From NCBI RefSeq assembly GCF_008039575.1, contig NZ_VDUY01000003.1, positions 186,001 through 250,000 of the forward strand: a stretch of DNA of 64,000 bases, in the 5' to 3' direction. Under the pieces are notes generated by a model. It searched no databases and was not told the origin of the DNA. It worked only from the letters and a program-made list of their open reading frames with translations. Below, piece by piece: positions 47,798-56,393 of the stretch. A program made the translations under genes and the position numbers. The DNA is from Zeimonas arvi. GTDB lineage: Bacteria > Pseudomonadota > Gammaproteobacteria > Burkholderiales > Burkholderiaceae_E. Position 1 is the stretch's first letter, and each line of letters begins with the position of its first letter.

Positions 47798-49060
47798 TCA
47801 GGCCTGTTCCTCGATGCAATCGATTGTACGGGGAACGACGAGGCCGCTGCCCGGCCCGGTTCCGGTACGAAGGGTCTGGTCGGCGGCCTCGAGGCCGCGC
47901 ATCAGGTCGGCGGCAAGATCGTCGGCGTCTTCCAGCCCTGCGTGGATGCGCACCAGCGGCCCCTGCATCGGCCAGGCGCGCGTGTTGCGGCGCGGCGTGT
48001 CCATGGGCAGCACAAGGCTCTCGTAGCCGCCCCAGGACAGGCCGATGCCGAAAAGCTGCAGGGTGTCGAAGAAGGCCGCGAGCGCCTCCCTGGGCATCGG
48101 CCGCAGCGCGATCGCGAACAGGCCGCTGGCGCCGGTGAAGTCGCGCCGCCACAGCGCATGACCGGGATCGTCGGGCAGCGCCGGGTGCATCACCCGCTCC
48201 ACCAGCGGATGCCCGGAGAGCAGGTGGGCCAGGCGCAGACCGGTCTCCCAGTGCTGGCGCAGCCGCAGCGCAAGCGTTCGCATGCCGCGCATCGCGAGAA
48301 AGACGTCATCGGGCCCGATGGTCTGCCCGAAATCCTGGACGCCCTTGCGAAGAAGGGGCCAGGCACGCTCATTGGCCGTCGCCACGCCCAGGATCGCATC
48401 CGAATGGCCGACCAGGTACTTGGTGCCGGCCTGGATCGAGACGTCGACCCCGTGCACGAAGGGCTTGAAGTACAGCGGCGTGGCCCAGGTATTGTCCATG
48501 ACCACGAACGCGCCGGCCTGTCGGGCCTGTTGCGCGATCGCGGGAATGTCCTGCATCTCGAAGGTGCCCGAACCCGGCGCCTCGACATAGACGACGCGGG
48601 TTCTCGGGCACAGCAGGCGCGCGATGTCGGCGCCGACGCCCGGATCGTAGAACTCGGCCTCGATTCCGAATCTCGCGAGCACCGCTTCGGCGAACGCGCG
48701 GACCGGGCCATAGACGCTGTCGCAGATCAGCACGTGATCGCCGGTGCGCACCAGGGCGAGGATGGCGTGGGTGCAGGCCGCCAGCCCGGAAGGCAGCACG
48801 ATCGAGCCGTACCCGCCCTCGACCTCGGCCACCATTTCTTCCAGGGCAGCCGTGGTCGGCGTGCCGAAGCGGCAGTAGGAGGCGTAGGGGTTGTCCGGGG
48901 TCTTGCGGTTTTCCCACTCCTGGAGGGTCGACGACAGGATCGTGGAACCCCGGTAGATCGGCGTGTTGACCATGCCGTGGTGCTGGGCGGGCCGGCGCGC
49001 CGCGTGGGTCAGGACGGTCGACGGTCGAAGGGCCTGGGGCGCGGGCGGTTTGGGCGGCAT
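47798..49060 (-). CDS. metC: Cystathionine beta-lyase-like PLP enzyme
   Basis: Cys/Met-metabolism PLP enzyme of 420 residues, MetC branch. Motifs: NTPIYRGSTILSSTL, the YCRFGTPTTAALEE activation site (with Arg and Tyr), PSGLAACTHAIL, VVMDNTWATPLYFKP and the PLP lysine in SIQAGTKYLVGHSD (about 218). It cleaves C-S bonds of cystathionine or related sulfur amino acids; in this operon it may act on the imported substrate, not on methionine synthesis. It is divergent from the Lrp gene by 128 bp. Confidence 0.88.
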   Translation of the reverse strand: MPPKPPAPQALRPSTVLTHAARRPAQHHGMVNTPIYRGSTILSSTLQEWENRKTPDNPYASYCRFGTPTTAALEEMVAEVEGGYGSIVLPSGLAACTHAILALVRTGDHVLICDSVYGPVRAFAEAVLARFGIEAEFYDPGVGADIARLLCPRTRVVYVEAPGSGTFEMQDIPAIAQQARQAGAFVVMDNTWATPLYFKPFVHGVDVSIQAGTKYLVGHSDAILGVATANERAWPLLRKGVQDFGQTIGPDDVFLAMRGMRTLALRLRQHWETGLRLAHLLSGHPLVERVMHPALPDDPGHALWRRDFTGASGLFAIALRPMPREALAAFFDTLQLFGIGLSWGGYESLVLPMDTPRRNTRAWPMQGPLVRIHAGLEDADDLAADLMRGLEAADQTLRTGTGPGSGLVVPRTIDCIEEQA

Positions 49061-49153
49061 GGACTGGCTGGGCAATCTTGTCGGGAGGACTCCCAGTATA
49101 GGAATGCGGACCCGAAAAATGGCTCCAAAATTCGCCCCTGGACGCCTGTTCAT

Positions 49154-49168
49154 GGCAAAATTTTTCTA
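49154..49168 (+). promoter_or_regulatory. Candidate Lrp/AsnC binding site
   Basis: GGCAAAATTTTTCTA agrees with the E. coli Lrp consensus YAGHAWATTWTDCTR at 12 of 15 positions, all mismatches being in the first three. It sits between the divergent metC and lrp-like genes, the expected place for an autoregulating local regulator. Confidence 0.5.
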
Positions 49169-49188
49169 CTCCGGTCAGTCAAGATGGA

Positions 49189-49683
49189 ATGAACGTTTCG
49201 ATGGACAAGATCGACAAGGTGATACTTTCACTCCTCCAAGAGGACGCGACCCTGTCCCTGCAGCAGCTCAGCGAAGCGGTGCATCTTTCGCCCACCCCCT
49301 GCTGGCGCCGGCTGCAGCGCCTGGAACAGGAGGGCTACATCCTGCGCAAGGTGGCGCTGCTGTCGCCGCAGAAGCTCGGGGTCGGCGTGACCGTGTTCGT
49401 GGCGATCCGCACGACCCAGCACAACGACCGCTGGATGCACAAGCTGCGCAAGGTCGTCGACGAGATCCCGGAGATCGTCGAGTTCTACCGGATGAGCGGC
49501 GAGATCGACTACCTGCTGCGTGTGGTGGTGCCCGACGTAAACGGCTACGACGCAGTGTACAAACGCCTGGTGAGCGGCATCGAGCTCTCGGGCGTGTCGT
49601 CCAGCTTCGCGATGGAGCAGATCAAGTGGACCACCGCGCTTCCGCTCGACTACCTGCCCGCCGACAAGCCCGGCCGGCGCTGA
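49189..49683 (+). CDS. Lrp/AsnC-family transcriptional regulator
   Basis: Regulator of 164 residues: N-terminal helix-turn-helix (about 5-65; ATLSLQQLSEAVHLSPTPCWRRLQRLE) and C-terminal RAM/ACT-like domain binding an amino acid (MSGEIDYLLRVVVPDVNGYD). ATG 49201 is an alternative start. It is divergent from the operon that begins with metC, so it probably controls it in response to an amino acid. Confidence 0.93.
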   Translation: MNVSMDKIDKVILSLLQEDATLSLQQLSEAVHLSPTPCWRRLQRLEQEGYILRKVALLSPQKLGVGVTVFVAIRTTQHNDRWMHKLRKVVDEIPEIVEFYRMSGEIDYLLRVVVPDVNGYDAVYKRLVSGIELSGVSSSFAMEQIKWTTALPLDYLPADKPGRR

Positions 49684-49722
49684 CCGACGAACCGGACCGA
49701 GCCCGGGGACCCTGCTGCCGGG

Positions 49723-52389
49723 TCAGCTCTGCTCGAACCCGCCGCCGGCGAAGTTCTCGAACTTGGTGTACTGACCCACGAAGGTCAGCCGCACCGTGCC
49801 GATCGGGCCGTTGCGCTGCTTGCCGATGATGATCTCGGCCGTGCCCTTGTCGGGCGAGTCGGGGTTGTAGACCTCGTCGCGATAGATGAACAGGATCACG
49901 TCGGCGTCCTGTTCTATCGCGCCCGAGTTGTGGCTCACGATCCCGTCGGCGAGCCACGAGGCGGGACCGGGCACCGTCAGGTCGAAAACTTCTTCCTCGC
50001 CATCTGCCTCGATCGCCACGACGCGGTCCCAGAACAGGTCCGACTCGGCCCAGGTACGCAGCGCGTCGTCGTCGAGCAGCTCGGCGTAGTGGCCCAAGGT
50101 GGCACGCGACGGCGCGAAGCGGAAGTGCGAACTGCCGCCATACGAGGTGCCGCGCAGCGAAGCCATTTCACGTTGCGTGACCCCGCGATCGCCCATGACC
50201 GCGCGCACCTGCGTGAAGAGTTCTCGCGGCAACGTGTCGACGTTCGCGTTCGCCCGCGGCAGCAGCGCATCGAGGCGCGCAGCCAGCTGCCGCGCAGGCT
50301 CGGCGCGAGGCCCGAAGGCGCCGACGCTCGAAAGAAATGCTCGCTGCTGCTCGCTGCCCGACACGTCGACATTCCACACCGTCCTGCCGGTGGCGGGCTT
50401 CATCGCCCGAATCCGGGCCACGATCCCGAAGCGCAACAACAGCGCAGCCACGTCGCGCGCAAGCCCCTCGCTCGCGGTCGCGAAATACACGCGGGCCGCA
50501 CCCCGCTGATCGGCGGGGCGCAGATGGATGGAGCCGTCGGTGGCCCACAGGTGGCGCAGCAGCAGCGCAAGCTGGGCGTTCGCAAGCGCGAACGCCTCGG
50601 CCGGGATGCGCTTCTCGTGCGAGCGCTGGCCGAAGATACCGAGCTGGCGCAGCCAGGCATTCACGCCCTTCGGATGCCAGCGGTCACCGTTGCCGGAAAT
50701 GACGAGCTGGTGCCAGTTGCCGCGACCCGCGTGGCGGCTCACCGTGCAGCCGAATGACTCCGCCGCCCGCCTGACGGCCTCGGAGTTCTCCTCGGACGCG
50801 GTCGTGTAGCGCATCGGCTGGCCGGAAAGGTAGCTGCCGTCGCCGATCAGGTGACCGAGCAACACCAGCTGCTCTTCACGCCACGCCGGCGCCATGGATG
50901 GCTCCGGAACGCGCCGCGCGATCGCGACCCTGTCCCCGATCTGCATCTCTCCGACGGTCCGCCAACCCGTGCCGGTGAAGACACGATGCCCCGCCGTGGC
51001 GCGCAGCGAACGGCCGCTGGCCAGCAAGAGCCTGAAGACCGGCTTGCACCCGACCGGCCAGACACGGTCGCTGCGGGCCGCGACGACCCGCTGCGAGGCA
51101 TCCATCGCCAGGACCTCGGGCTCGGTGCCCACGAGGCTCGCGATCGGCGCGCGGCGGCCATTGGCCAGCATGACCAGGGTGTCGCCGGGCACGCATTCAC
51201 GGAGATCGGACATCACCGGCCGCTTGTTCGGCCGCTGCTCGAGCGAGCGGTTGAGCTGCGACAGTGCGATCACCGGGCAGTTCAGCTCCTTGGCCAGCCC
51301 TTTCAGGCCGCGCGAGATCTCGGAGATCTCGGTGGCGCGGTTCTCGCCGGAGGAAGACCCCGCCATCAGCTGCAGGTAGTCGATGATGACCAGGCCGAGC
51401 TGGCCGCACTGGCGCGAAAGCCTCCGCGCGCGAGCGCGCAGCTCGAGCGCGCTGAGCGCCGGCGTCTCGTCGATGAAGAGCTGCGTGTCCTGCATCTTCT
51501 GCATCGCGTTGGTCAGCCGCGGCCAGTCATCGTCGAGCAGCCGTCCGGTGCGCAGCCGCTGCTGGTCGAGCCGTCCGACCGAGCACACCAGGCGCATGGC
51601 CAGTTGCGTGGCGCCCATCTCCATCGAGAAGACCGCCACCGGCAGTCCCTGTTCGACGGCCACGTGCTCGCCGATGTTCAGACTGAATGCGGTCTTGCCC
51701 ATCGACGGGCGACCGGCCACGATGATCAGGTCGCCCTGCTGCAGCCCCGAGGTCATCCGGTCGAGGTCGACGAAGCCGGTCGGCACACCGGTCACGTCGT
51801 TCGGGTTGTTCTGGTTGTAGAGCTCGTCGATGCGCTCGACGACCTTGCCGAGCAGGTCGGGCAGCTGGTGGAAGCCGGCCTGGCCGCGGGCACCCTCCTC
51901 GGAAATCTGGAAGATCTTCGATTCGGCCTGGTCGAGCAGCTGGCGGGTGTCCTTGCCCTGCGGACTCAGCGCCGCCGACGAGATCTCGTCGGCGGTGGTG
52001 ATCAGCCGGCGCAGGATGCCGCGGTCGCGGACGATCTCGGCGTAACGGCGAATGTTGGCCGCCGAGGGCGTCTCCTGGGCCAGCGCGTTCAGGTAGACCA
52101 GCCCGCCCGCCTCGTCGGCCTTGCCGGCCGTCTGCAGCGCCTCGAGCACGGTGACCACGTCGGCCGGCTGGCCGCGCTCGATCAGCCGGGCCACCTGGTG
52201 CCAGATCAGCCGATGGTCGTGGCGATAGAAGTCGTCCTCGCGCAGCACGTCGGCCACGCGGTCGAAGGCGTTGTTGTCGAGCAGCAGCCCGCCGAGCACC
52301 GCCTGCTCGGCCTCGATCGAATGCGGCGGCACGCGCAGCGCGGCGATCTGCGGGTCGAGCGGCGGACGGCTTTCGGAGACTGAGGACAT
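49723..52389 (-). CDS. dnaB: Replicative DNA helicase DnaB with intein
   Basis: Precursor of 888 residues: N-extein 1-398, intein 399-821, C-extein 822-888. The joined exteins give 465 residues, the usual DnaB length. DnaB N-domain (about 17-120), linker, then RecA-like ATPase with Walker A GRPSMGKT (226-233) and VIIDYLQLM (Walker B). The intein interrupts SDLRE | SGAIEQDADV, a strongly conserved DNA-binding loop, so splicing is required for function. Start ATG 52389. It follows the rplI gene, separated by hairpins, as in many betaproteobacteria. Confidence 0.96.
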   Translation of the reverse strand: MSSVSESRPPLDPQIAALRVPPHSIEAEQAVLGGLLLDNNAFDRVADVLREDDFYRHDHRLIWHQVARLIERGQPADVVTVLEALQTAGKADEAGGLVYLNALAQETPSAANIRRYAEIVRDRGILRRLITTADEISSAALSPQGKDTRQLLDQAESKIFQISEEGARGQAGFHQLPDLLGKVVERIDELYNQNNPNDVTGVPTGFVDLDRMTSGLQQGDLIIVAGRPSMGKTAFSLNIGEHVAVEQGLPVAVFSMEMGATQLAMRLVCSVGRLDQQRLRTGRLLDDDWPRLTNAMQKMQDTQLFIDETPALSALELRARARRLSRQCGQLGLVIIDYLQLMAGSSSGENRATEISEISRGLKGLAKELNCPVIALSQLNRSLEQRPNKRPVMSDLRECVPGDTLVMLANGRRAPIASLVGTEPEVLAMDASQRVVAARSDRVWPVGCKPVFRLLLASGRSLRATAGHRVFTGTGWRTVGEMQIGDRVAIARRVPEPSMAPAWREEQLVLLGHLIGDGSYLSGQPMRYTTASEENSEAVRRAAESFGCTVSRHAGRGNWHQLVISGNGDRWHPKGVNAWLRQLGIFGQRSHEKRIPAEAFALANAQLALLLRHLWATDGSIHLRPADQRGAARVYFATASEGLARDVAALLLRFGIVARIRAMKPATGRTVWNVDVSGSEQQRAFLSSVGAFGPRAEPARQLAARLDALLPRANANVDTLPRELFTQVRAVMGDRGVTQREMASLRGTSYGGSSHFRFAPSRATLGHYAELLDDDALRTWAESDLFWDRVVAIEADGEEEVFDLTVPGPASWLADGIVSHNSGAIEQDADVILFIYRDEVYNPDSPDKGTAEIIIGKQRNGPIGTVRLTFVGQYTKFENFAGGGFEQS
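49927..51195 (-). mobile_element. DnaB intein with LAGLIDADG homing endonuclease
   Basis: In-frame element of 423 codons. Splicing residues: Cys1 (CVPGDTLVML), block B ATAGH (66-70), block F VFDLTVPG (403-410) and end ADGIVSHN with His-Asn, followed by Ser+1. Endonuclease motifs: LLGHLIGDGSY (112-122) and LLRHLWATDGSIH (212-224), both with the catalytic aspartate; a helix-turn-helix (VTQREMASLRGTSYGG) lies near 340-354. All expected residues are present, so both splicing and homing look intact. Confidence 0.95.
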
Positions 52390-52464
52390 CGGTCGGGGGG
52401 AACTCGCTGGGTTCACCGGCACGCTGGGTTCGCCGGCAAGAAGCCGATGGTATTTCAAATGCGA

Positions 52465-52587
52465 GCGGGGCACCGAAGCGCCCCGGAAGCACAACGGGGC
52501 GCCGAAGCGCCCCGCGGGGAAGCGCCGCCCCGGGCGCGAGGGTCGCGACCCGGAGCGGCTCGCCCCGGCGGCTTGCGCCGCCGGGGC
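52465..52587 (-). terminator. Three GC-rich hairpins after rplI
   Basis: Read on the minus strand after rplI: a hairpin with an 11-bp stem and 4-base loop (52562-52587), then GGGGCGC-TTCG-GCGCCCC (52496-52513), then a near copy with one mismatch (52467-52484). The last two have UUCG tetraloops and the final one is followed by a weak T-containing stretch. They likely terminate or attenuate the ribosomal-protein transcript before dnaB. Confidence 0.6.
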
Positions 52588-52592
52588 CTGGA

Positions 52593-53045
52593 TCAGGCGG
52601 TTTCGCCGATCACCGTCACCTTGATGTTGGCCAGCACGTCGGTGTGCAGAGCCACTTCGACTTCGTACTCGCCGATCGCCTTGAGCGGGCCGTTGGGCAT
52701 GCGCACCATGGCCTTCTCGACCGCGAAGCCCTTCTTCTTCAGGGCCTCGGCGATGTCGAAGTTGCCCACCGAACCGAACAGGCGACCGTCGACACCGGCC
52801 TTCTCGGTGATCTCGACGGCCATGCCCTCGAGCTGCTGGCCCAGCGCCTGGGCGGCAGCGAGCTTGTCGGCCTGGATCTTCTCGAGTTCGGCGCGACGCG
52901 TCTCGAATTCCTGGATCGCGACCTGGGTGGCGCGGCGCGCCTTTCCGGTCGGGATCAGGAAGTTGCGCGCATAGCCGTCCTTCACGCGGACGACGTCGCC
53001 CAGCTGGCCGAGGTTGACGACTTTTTCGAGCAGGATGATCTGCAT
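52593..53045 (-). CDS. rplI: 50S ribosomal protein L9
   Basis: Ribosomal protein of 150 residues: [31 protein letters not shown]-domain (split here by function, residues 1-50), a long connecting helix (about 45-75) and the C-terminal rRNA-binding domain. The length is normal. Last gene of the rpsF-priB-rpsR-rplI operon, 19 bp after rpsR. Confidence 0.97.
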   Translation of the reverse strand: MQIILLEKVVNLGQLGDVVRVKDGYARNFLIPTGKARRATQVAIQEFETRRAELEKIQADKLAAAQALGQQLEGMAVEITEKAGVDGRLFGSVGNFDIAEALKKKGFAVEKAMVRMPNGPLKAIGEYEVEVALHTDVLANIKVTVIGETA

Positions 53046-53064
53046 GTTCTCGTTCTCCCGCGGC

Positions 53065-53340
53065 TCAGTGGTTGTCGGTGAACGGCAGCAGGGCGAGGAA
53101 GCGCGCGCGCTTGATCGCGACCTGCAGCTGGCGCTGGTAGCGCGCCTTCGTGCCCGTGAGACGGGACGGGATGATCTTTCCGTTGTCGGTGATGAAGTCC
53201 TTCAGCAGGTCGACGTCCTTGTAGTCGATCTGCTCGATCTTCTCGGCCGTGAAACGGCAGAACTTCTTGCGCTTGAACAGCGCAGCCTGCGCCGGACGGC
53301 GCGTCTTCTTGTCCTTGGAACCACGACGGGCAAAAGCCAT
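53065..53340 (-). CDS. rpsR: 30S ribosomal protein S18
   Basis: Ribosomal protein of 91 residues with the S18 core ([44 protein letters not shown]). ATG 53340 is spaced 7 bases from AAAGGGG; an ATG two codons upstream is too close to it. It binds S6, encoded two genes earlier in the same operon. Confidence 0.97.
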   Translation of the reverse strand: MAFARRGSKDKKTRRPAQAALFKRKKFCRFTAEKIEQIDYKDVDLLKDFITDNGKIIPSRLTGTKARYQRQLQVAIKRARFLALLPFTDNH

Positions 53341-53353
53341 GTCCATACCCCTT

Positions 53354-53734
53354 TCAATTCGAATTCGGTTCGTGCGATGCCGGATCGATCGCGGCGTAGC
53401 GGGTCACGTGCAGCGTCAGCGACTTCGACTGCCTGCGACGCGGGGCGAGAAAGCCGATCGCGTCGATTGCCTGCCCCAGCCTCAGGCCGTCCGCGCGCTG
53501 CGCGAGCGGCCCCGAGAAACTCAGGGCGATGTCGAACTCCACCTGCCTGCGATGTCCTGCCTGGGTCACCTCGCAACGATGCGCAAGCCTGGCGTCGAGG
53601 ATCGGGATGCCCGCCGGCGTGTAGCGCAGCGTTTCCTTCCCGACCAGCTCGCCTGTCAGCCTCACCTGGTTGACCGGATCGAATCCCGATTCCGCCAACC
53701 GCGGCTCGACGACCGGCCCTGCCCGGCTATCCAC
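53354..53734 (-). CDS. priB: Primosomal replication protein N (PriB)
   Basis: Single-strand-binding OB-fold protein that helps restart replication with PriA. The core [24 protein letters not shown] and [12 protein letters not shown] (about 21-75) is typical of PriB of this order. Length is 126 residues from GTG 53734; no clear ribosome binding site is seen, and a TTG at 53698 would give a start closer to the family's usual one. It sits between rpsF and rpsR, its normal place in proteobacteria. Confidence 0.88.
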   Translation of the reverse strand: MDSRAGPVVEPRLAESGFDPVNQVRLTGELVGKETLRYTPAGIPILDARLAHRCEVTQAGHRRQVEFDIALSFSGPLAQRADGLRLGQAIDAIGFLAPRRRQSKSLTLHVTRYAAIDPASHEPNSN

Positions 53735-53773
53735 CCGATTGCGTCGATTGCGCGATGAGCCCTGCCGCTACGA

Positions 53774-54139
53774 TCAGCCTTGCTGCGGCTCGGAAACGGC
53801 CTTGCGGGCCTCTTCCTTCTGGATCTGCTTGAGCATCGGCGAAGCGCCGGTCTCGGCCTTCTTCATCGACACGACCAGATGGCGCAGCACGGCGTCGTTG
53901 AAGCGGAAGGCGTGCTCGAGCTCGTCGAGCGTGGGCTGCCCGCACTCGATGTTCAGAAGCACATAATGGGCCTTGGCCATCTTCTGGATCGGGTAGGTCA
54001 GCTGGCGGCGACCCCAATCCTCGAGCCGGTGGATCTTGCCTTCCTGGCTCTCGATCAGCGTCTTGTAGCGCTCGATCATGGCCGGAACCTGCTCGCTCTG
54101 ATCGGGATGCACGATCAGGACGATCTCGTAATGACGCAT
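53774..54139 (-). CDS. rpsF: 30S ribosomal protein S6
   Basis: Ribosomal protein of 121 residues. [34 protein letters not shown] and [10 protein letters not shown] are the S6 signature. ATG 54139 is preceded by AGGAGA. First gene of the ribosomal-protein operon, with a good sigma-70 promoter about 170 bp upstream. Confidence 0.97.
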   Translation of the reverse strand: MRHYEIVLIVHPDQSEQVPAMIERYKTLIESQEGKIHRLEDWGRRQLTYPIQKMAKAHYVLLNIECGQPTLDELEHAFRFNDAVLRHLVVSMKKAETGASPMLKQIQKEEARKAVSEPQQG

Positions 54140-54310
54140 CGTTTCTCCTTGTGTTCGCACGAACGCTGCATCGCCCCTCCCGAGAAGGAAGAGAGATCCG
54201 GAAAGCCCGGTTCGGATGCCGGCCGCCGGAAGGCGATGCGACGCGCTGTGCCTCGTGGACGAAGGCCGCCGGCGACAAGCGTCGATTCACCGTGCGGCGA
54301 GGAACCCGAG

Positions 54311-54339
54311 ATAATAGCGGATGACCAGAGTTTGCTCAA
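54311..54339 (-). promoter_or_regulatory. Sigma-70 promoter of the rpsF operon
   Basis: On the minus strand TTGAGC (54334-54339), a 17-bp spacer and TATTAT (54311-54316) form a strong sigma-70 promoter, giving a leader of about 165 nt before rpsF. Such a leader could hold the S6:S18 autoregulatory RNA motif known upstream of rpsF in many bacteria; I did not resolve its fold. Confidence 0.78.
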
Positions 54340-54364
54340 GCGCCGAACCCGGCGCCGGCCCGCG

Positions 54365-55345
54365 ATGATCGCCTGGCTGGTCCGAGCGATCCTGGCCGGC
54401 GAACTGCTGGCGGCCCTGGCAGCCGGATGGTGGCTGTCGAGCGCCGCCGGCTGGCCGCCGCTGGCCGCCGGGCTCGTGGCGGCAGGCCTGCCCGCCCTGC
54501 TGCACGCCGCGGTGATCGGCCTGCAATCGCTGAGCGGCGCCTGGCATCGCGCCCGTTTTGCCCGGCAGACGGGCGGCGCCCCGCTTCCGCCGGGGCCGGC
54601 CGTTCGCGCCTGGCTGGGCGAGACCGCCGCCTCGCTGCGCAGCTTCGCGCTGCTGATGCCATGGTTCGGCGACACCCCCCTGCCGACGGGCCGGGATCCC
54701 GGCCGGGTGCCGGTCGTTCTGGTGCACGGCTACTTCTGCAACCGGGCCGTCTGGCGGCCGCTCTCCCGCTGGCTGGCGGCCCGGGGCCATCCGGTGGAAT
54801 CGGTCAACCTGGAACCGCCCTTCGCCCCGGTCGAAAGCTACCTGCCCGGTCTGGAGAAGGCGGTCGAGCGGCTGCGCGCCCGCACCGGCGCGCGGCGGGT
54901 CGCGCTGATCGGGCACAGCATGGGCGGCCTGGTGATCCGGGCCTGGATCGCCCGGCATGGCGACCGCCGGGTCGCGGCGGTCGTCACGCTCGGCAGTCCT
55001 CACCAGGGCACCTGGAGCGCGCGTTTCGGCATGGGCCGCAACGTGGCGCAGATGCAGCCGGGCAGCCGCTTCCTTGCCGGGCTCGACGCTGTGGAAACGC
55101 CCTCGGTCCGCGCGCTCTTCACCGTGATCCTGACCTTGCACGACAACATCGTGATGCCGCAAGCCGCGCAGACGCTGGACGGCGCTCGCCATCGCGTGCT
55201 GCACGGGGTGGGCCACATGGCGCTCGTCCATGCGAAGCAGGTGCGCCCGCACCTGGCCGAGGCCCTCCAACAAGCCGAGGCGCGGGGCGAGGCGATCGAA
55301 CGAGACGAGGCGGGCGTTCCGATCGCGCCCGTACGGCAGCCATGA
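54365..55345 (+). CDS. Alpha/beta hydrolase, lipase-like, membrane-anchored
   Basis: Hydrolase of 326 residues. Two N-terminal hydrophobic segments (about 2-60) anchor it; the catalytic domain shows oxyanion-loop VVLVHGYFCNR (about 117-127), nucleophile elbow LIGHSMGGLV (about 182-191) and a late GVGHMALVH with the catalytic histidine. LGSPHQGTWSA resembles triacylglycerol lipases and PGAP1-like hydrolases. The ATG was chosen because the longer frame upstream crosses the rpsF promoter. Its stop overlaps the TetR start (ATGA). Confidence 0.86.
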   Translation: MIAWLVRAILAGELLAALAAGWWLSSAAGWPPLAAGLVAAGLPALLHAAVIGLQSLSGAWHRARFARQTGGAPLPPGPAVRAWLGETAASLRSFALLMPWFGDTPLPTGRDPGRVPVVLVHGYFCNRAVWRPLSRWLAARGHPVESVNLEPPFAPVESYLPGLEKAVERLRARTGARRVALIGHSMGGLVIRAWIARHGDRRVAAVVTLGSPHQGTWSARFGMGRNVAQMQPGSRFLAGLDAVETPSVRALFTVILTLHDNIVMPQAAQTLDGARHRVLHGVGHMALVHAKQVRPHLAEALQQAEARGEAIERDEAGVPIAPVRQP

Positions 55346-55986
55346 CCAGGACGCCTCGCCGCACCCGGGAGCGGATCCTCGAGCGCTCGCTTCAGCTCTT
55401 CAACGAGCTCGGCGAGCCGGGCGTGACGGTCGCCGCGATCGCCGACGACCTCCGGATCAGTCCCGGCAATCTCTACTACCACTTCGCGAACAAGGAAGCG
55501 ATCGTCACCGCGCTGTTCGAGCGCTTCGACGCCGAGATCGGCGCGCTGCTCGACGAAGCCGCCCGCAGGGAGATCCGGCTCGAGGACGTGGCCCCCTTCC
55601 TGAGGCTGCTCTTCGAGTCGATCTGGCGGAATCGCTTCGTCTACCGGGACATCAACGACCTGCTGTCGCGGCACCGCTCGCTCGAGCTCGGATTGCAGGC
55701 GATCGTACGGCGCAAGGCCGATGCGGCGACCCTGCTCTGCCGGGCGCTCGCCGAGGCCGGCGAGCTGTCGGCCACCCCCGCCGAGGCGGAGGCGCTGGCC
55801 ACCAACATGGTCGTCGTGGCGACCGGCTGGCTGCCCTACGAGTACATCGGCGGCGCGCGCCGATTCGGCGACCCCGATTTCGCCCGGGGCTGCGTCGAGC
55901 GCGGCGTGACGCAGTTGCTCGCGCTGTTGCGGCCGTGGCTCTCGTCGGCGGGCCGCGAGCGCCTGTCCGCCGCGCGGGCGGCGTGA
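55342..55986 (+). CDS. TetR-family transcriptional regulator
   Basis: Regulator of 214 residues: N-terminal TetR helix-turn-helix (about 9-50; ERILERSLQLFNELGEPGVTVAAIADDLRISPGNLYYHFANK) and an all-helical ligand domain. This variant (ISPGNLYYHFxNKEAIV) is common near lipid-metabolism genes. It is translationally coupled to the hydrolase, so it likely senses a lipid-like ligand and controls that operon. Confidence 0.9.
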   Translation: MTRTPRRTRERILERSLQLFNELGEPGVTVAAIADDLRISPGNLYYHFANKEAIVTALFERFDAEIGALLDEAARREIRLEDVAPFLRLLFESIWRNRFVYRDINDLLSRHRSLELGLQAIVRRKADAATLLCRALAEAGELSATPAEAEALATNMVVVATGWLPYEYIGGARRFGDPDFARGCVERGVTQLLALLRPWLSSAGRERLSAARAA

Positions 55987-56149
55987 CCGGTCTTTCCTCG
56001 GTGCCTGGCTCGCTTCGTGTCCGACCGGGCGGTGCGGGCCGGCTGGCATCGCGCAAGCCCTGTTCAAGCGACACGCGGTGCGCCCGACCGTCGCCACGTG
56101 CCTTGGGTTCTGCAAGAATTCGACACCCGCAATGGCCACGACGTTTCGA

Positions 56150-56365
56150 GCGCCGGCCGGCAAAGCAGGCCTGGCGTTTCGTGCCCTTCGCGCAAGCCGA
56201 GCGCTGCCGCAGGAGCCGGCGATCAGGGAGGGCGCTGTCCGAGCGATTCCGAAGGAATCGCGAGTTGCGCCCGACCCGCCGGCGACGAGGCAGGCGAGGC
56301 TAGCCCCGCGCAGCGGGGCCGCAGCACAGGGCGCGAAACGCCAGGCCTGCTTTGCCGGCCGGCGC
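56150..56365. repeat. Structured intergenic element with 37-bp inverted ends
   Basis: Arms 56150-56186 and 56329-56365 are reverse complements with one mismatch (36 of 37). The 142 bp between hold a smaller palindrome (GATTCC-N3-GGAATC near 56245) and GC-rich stems. No transposase or ribosome binding site is seen. It occupies most of the 407-bp gap between the TetR gene and the dehydrogenase-like gene. It could be a small non-autonomous element or a REP/BIME-like repeat; the remaining gap sequence shows nothing. Confidence 0.75.
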
Positions 56366-56393
56366 CCGCCACAACGCACAGAGGAAGAAGAAC

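Noticed and set aside
49723-52389. Two separate dnaB fragments interrupted by a foreign gene
   Set aside because: The reading frame is uninterrupted and all intein splicing residues are present, so it is one precursor.
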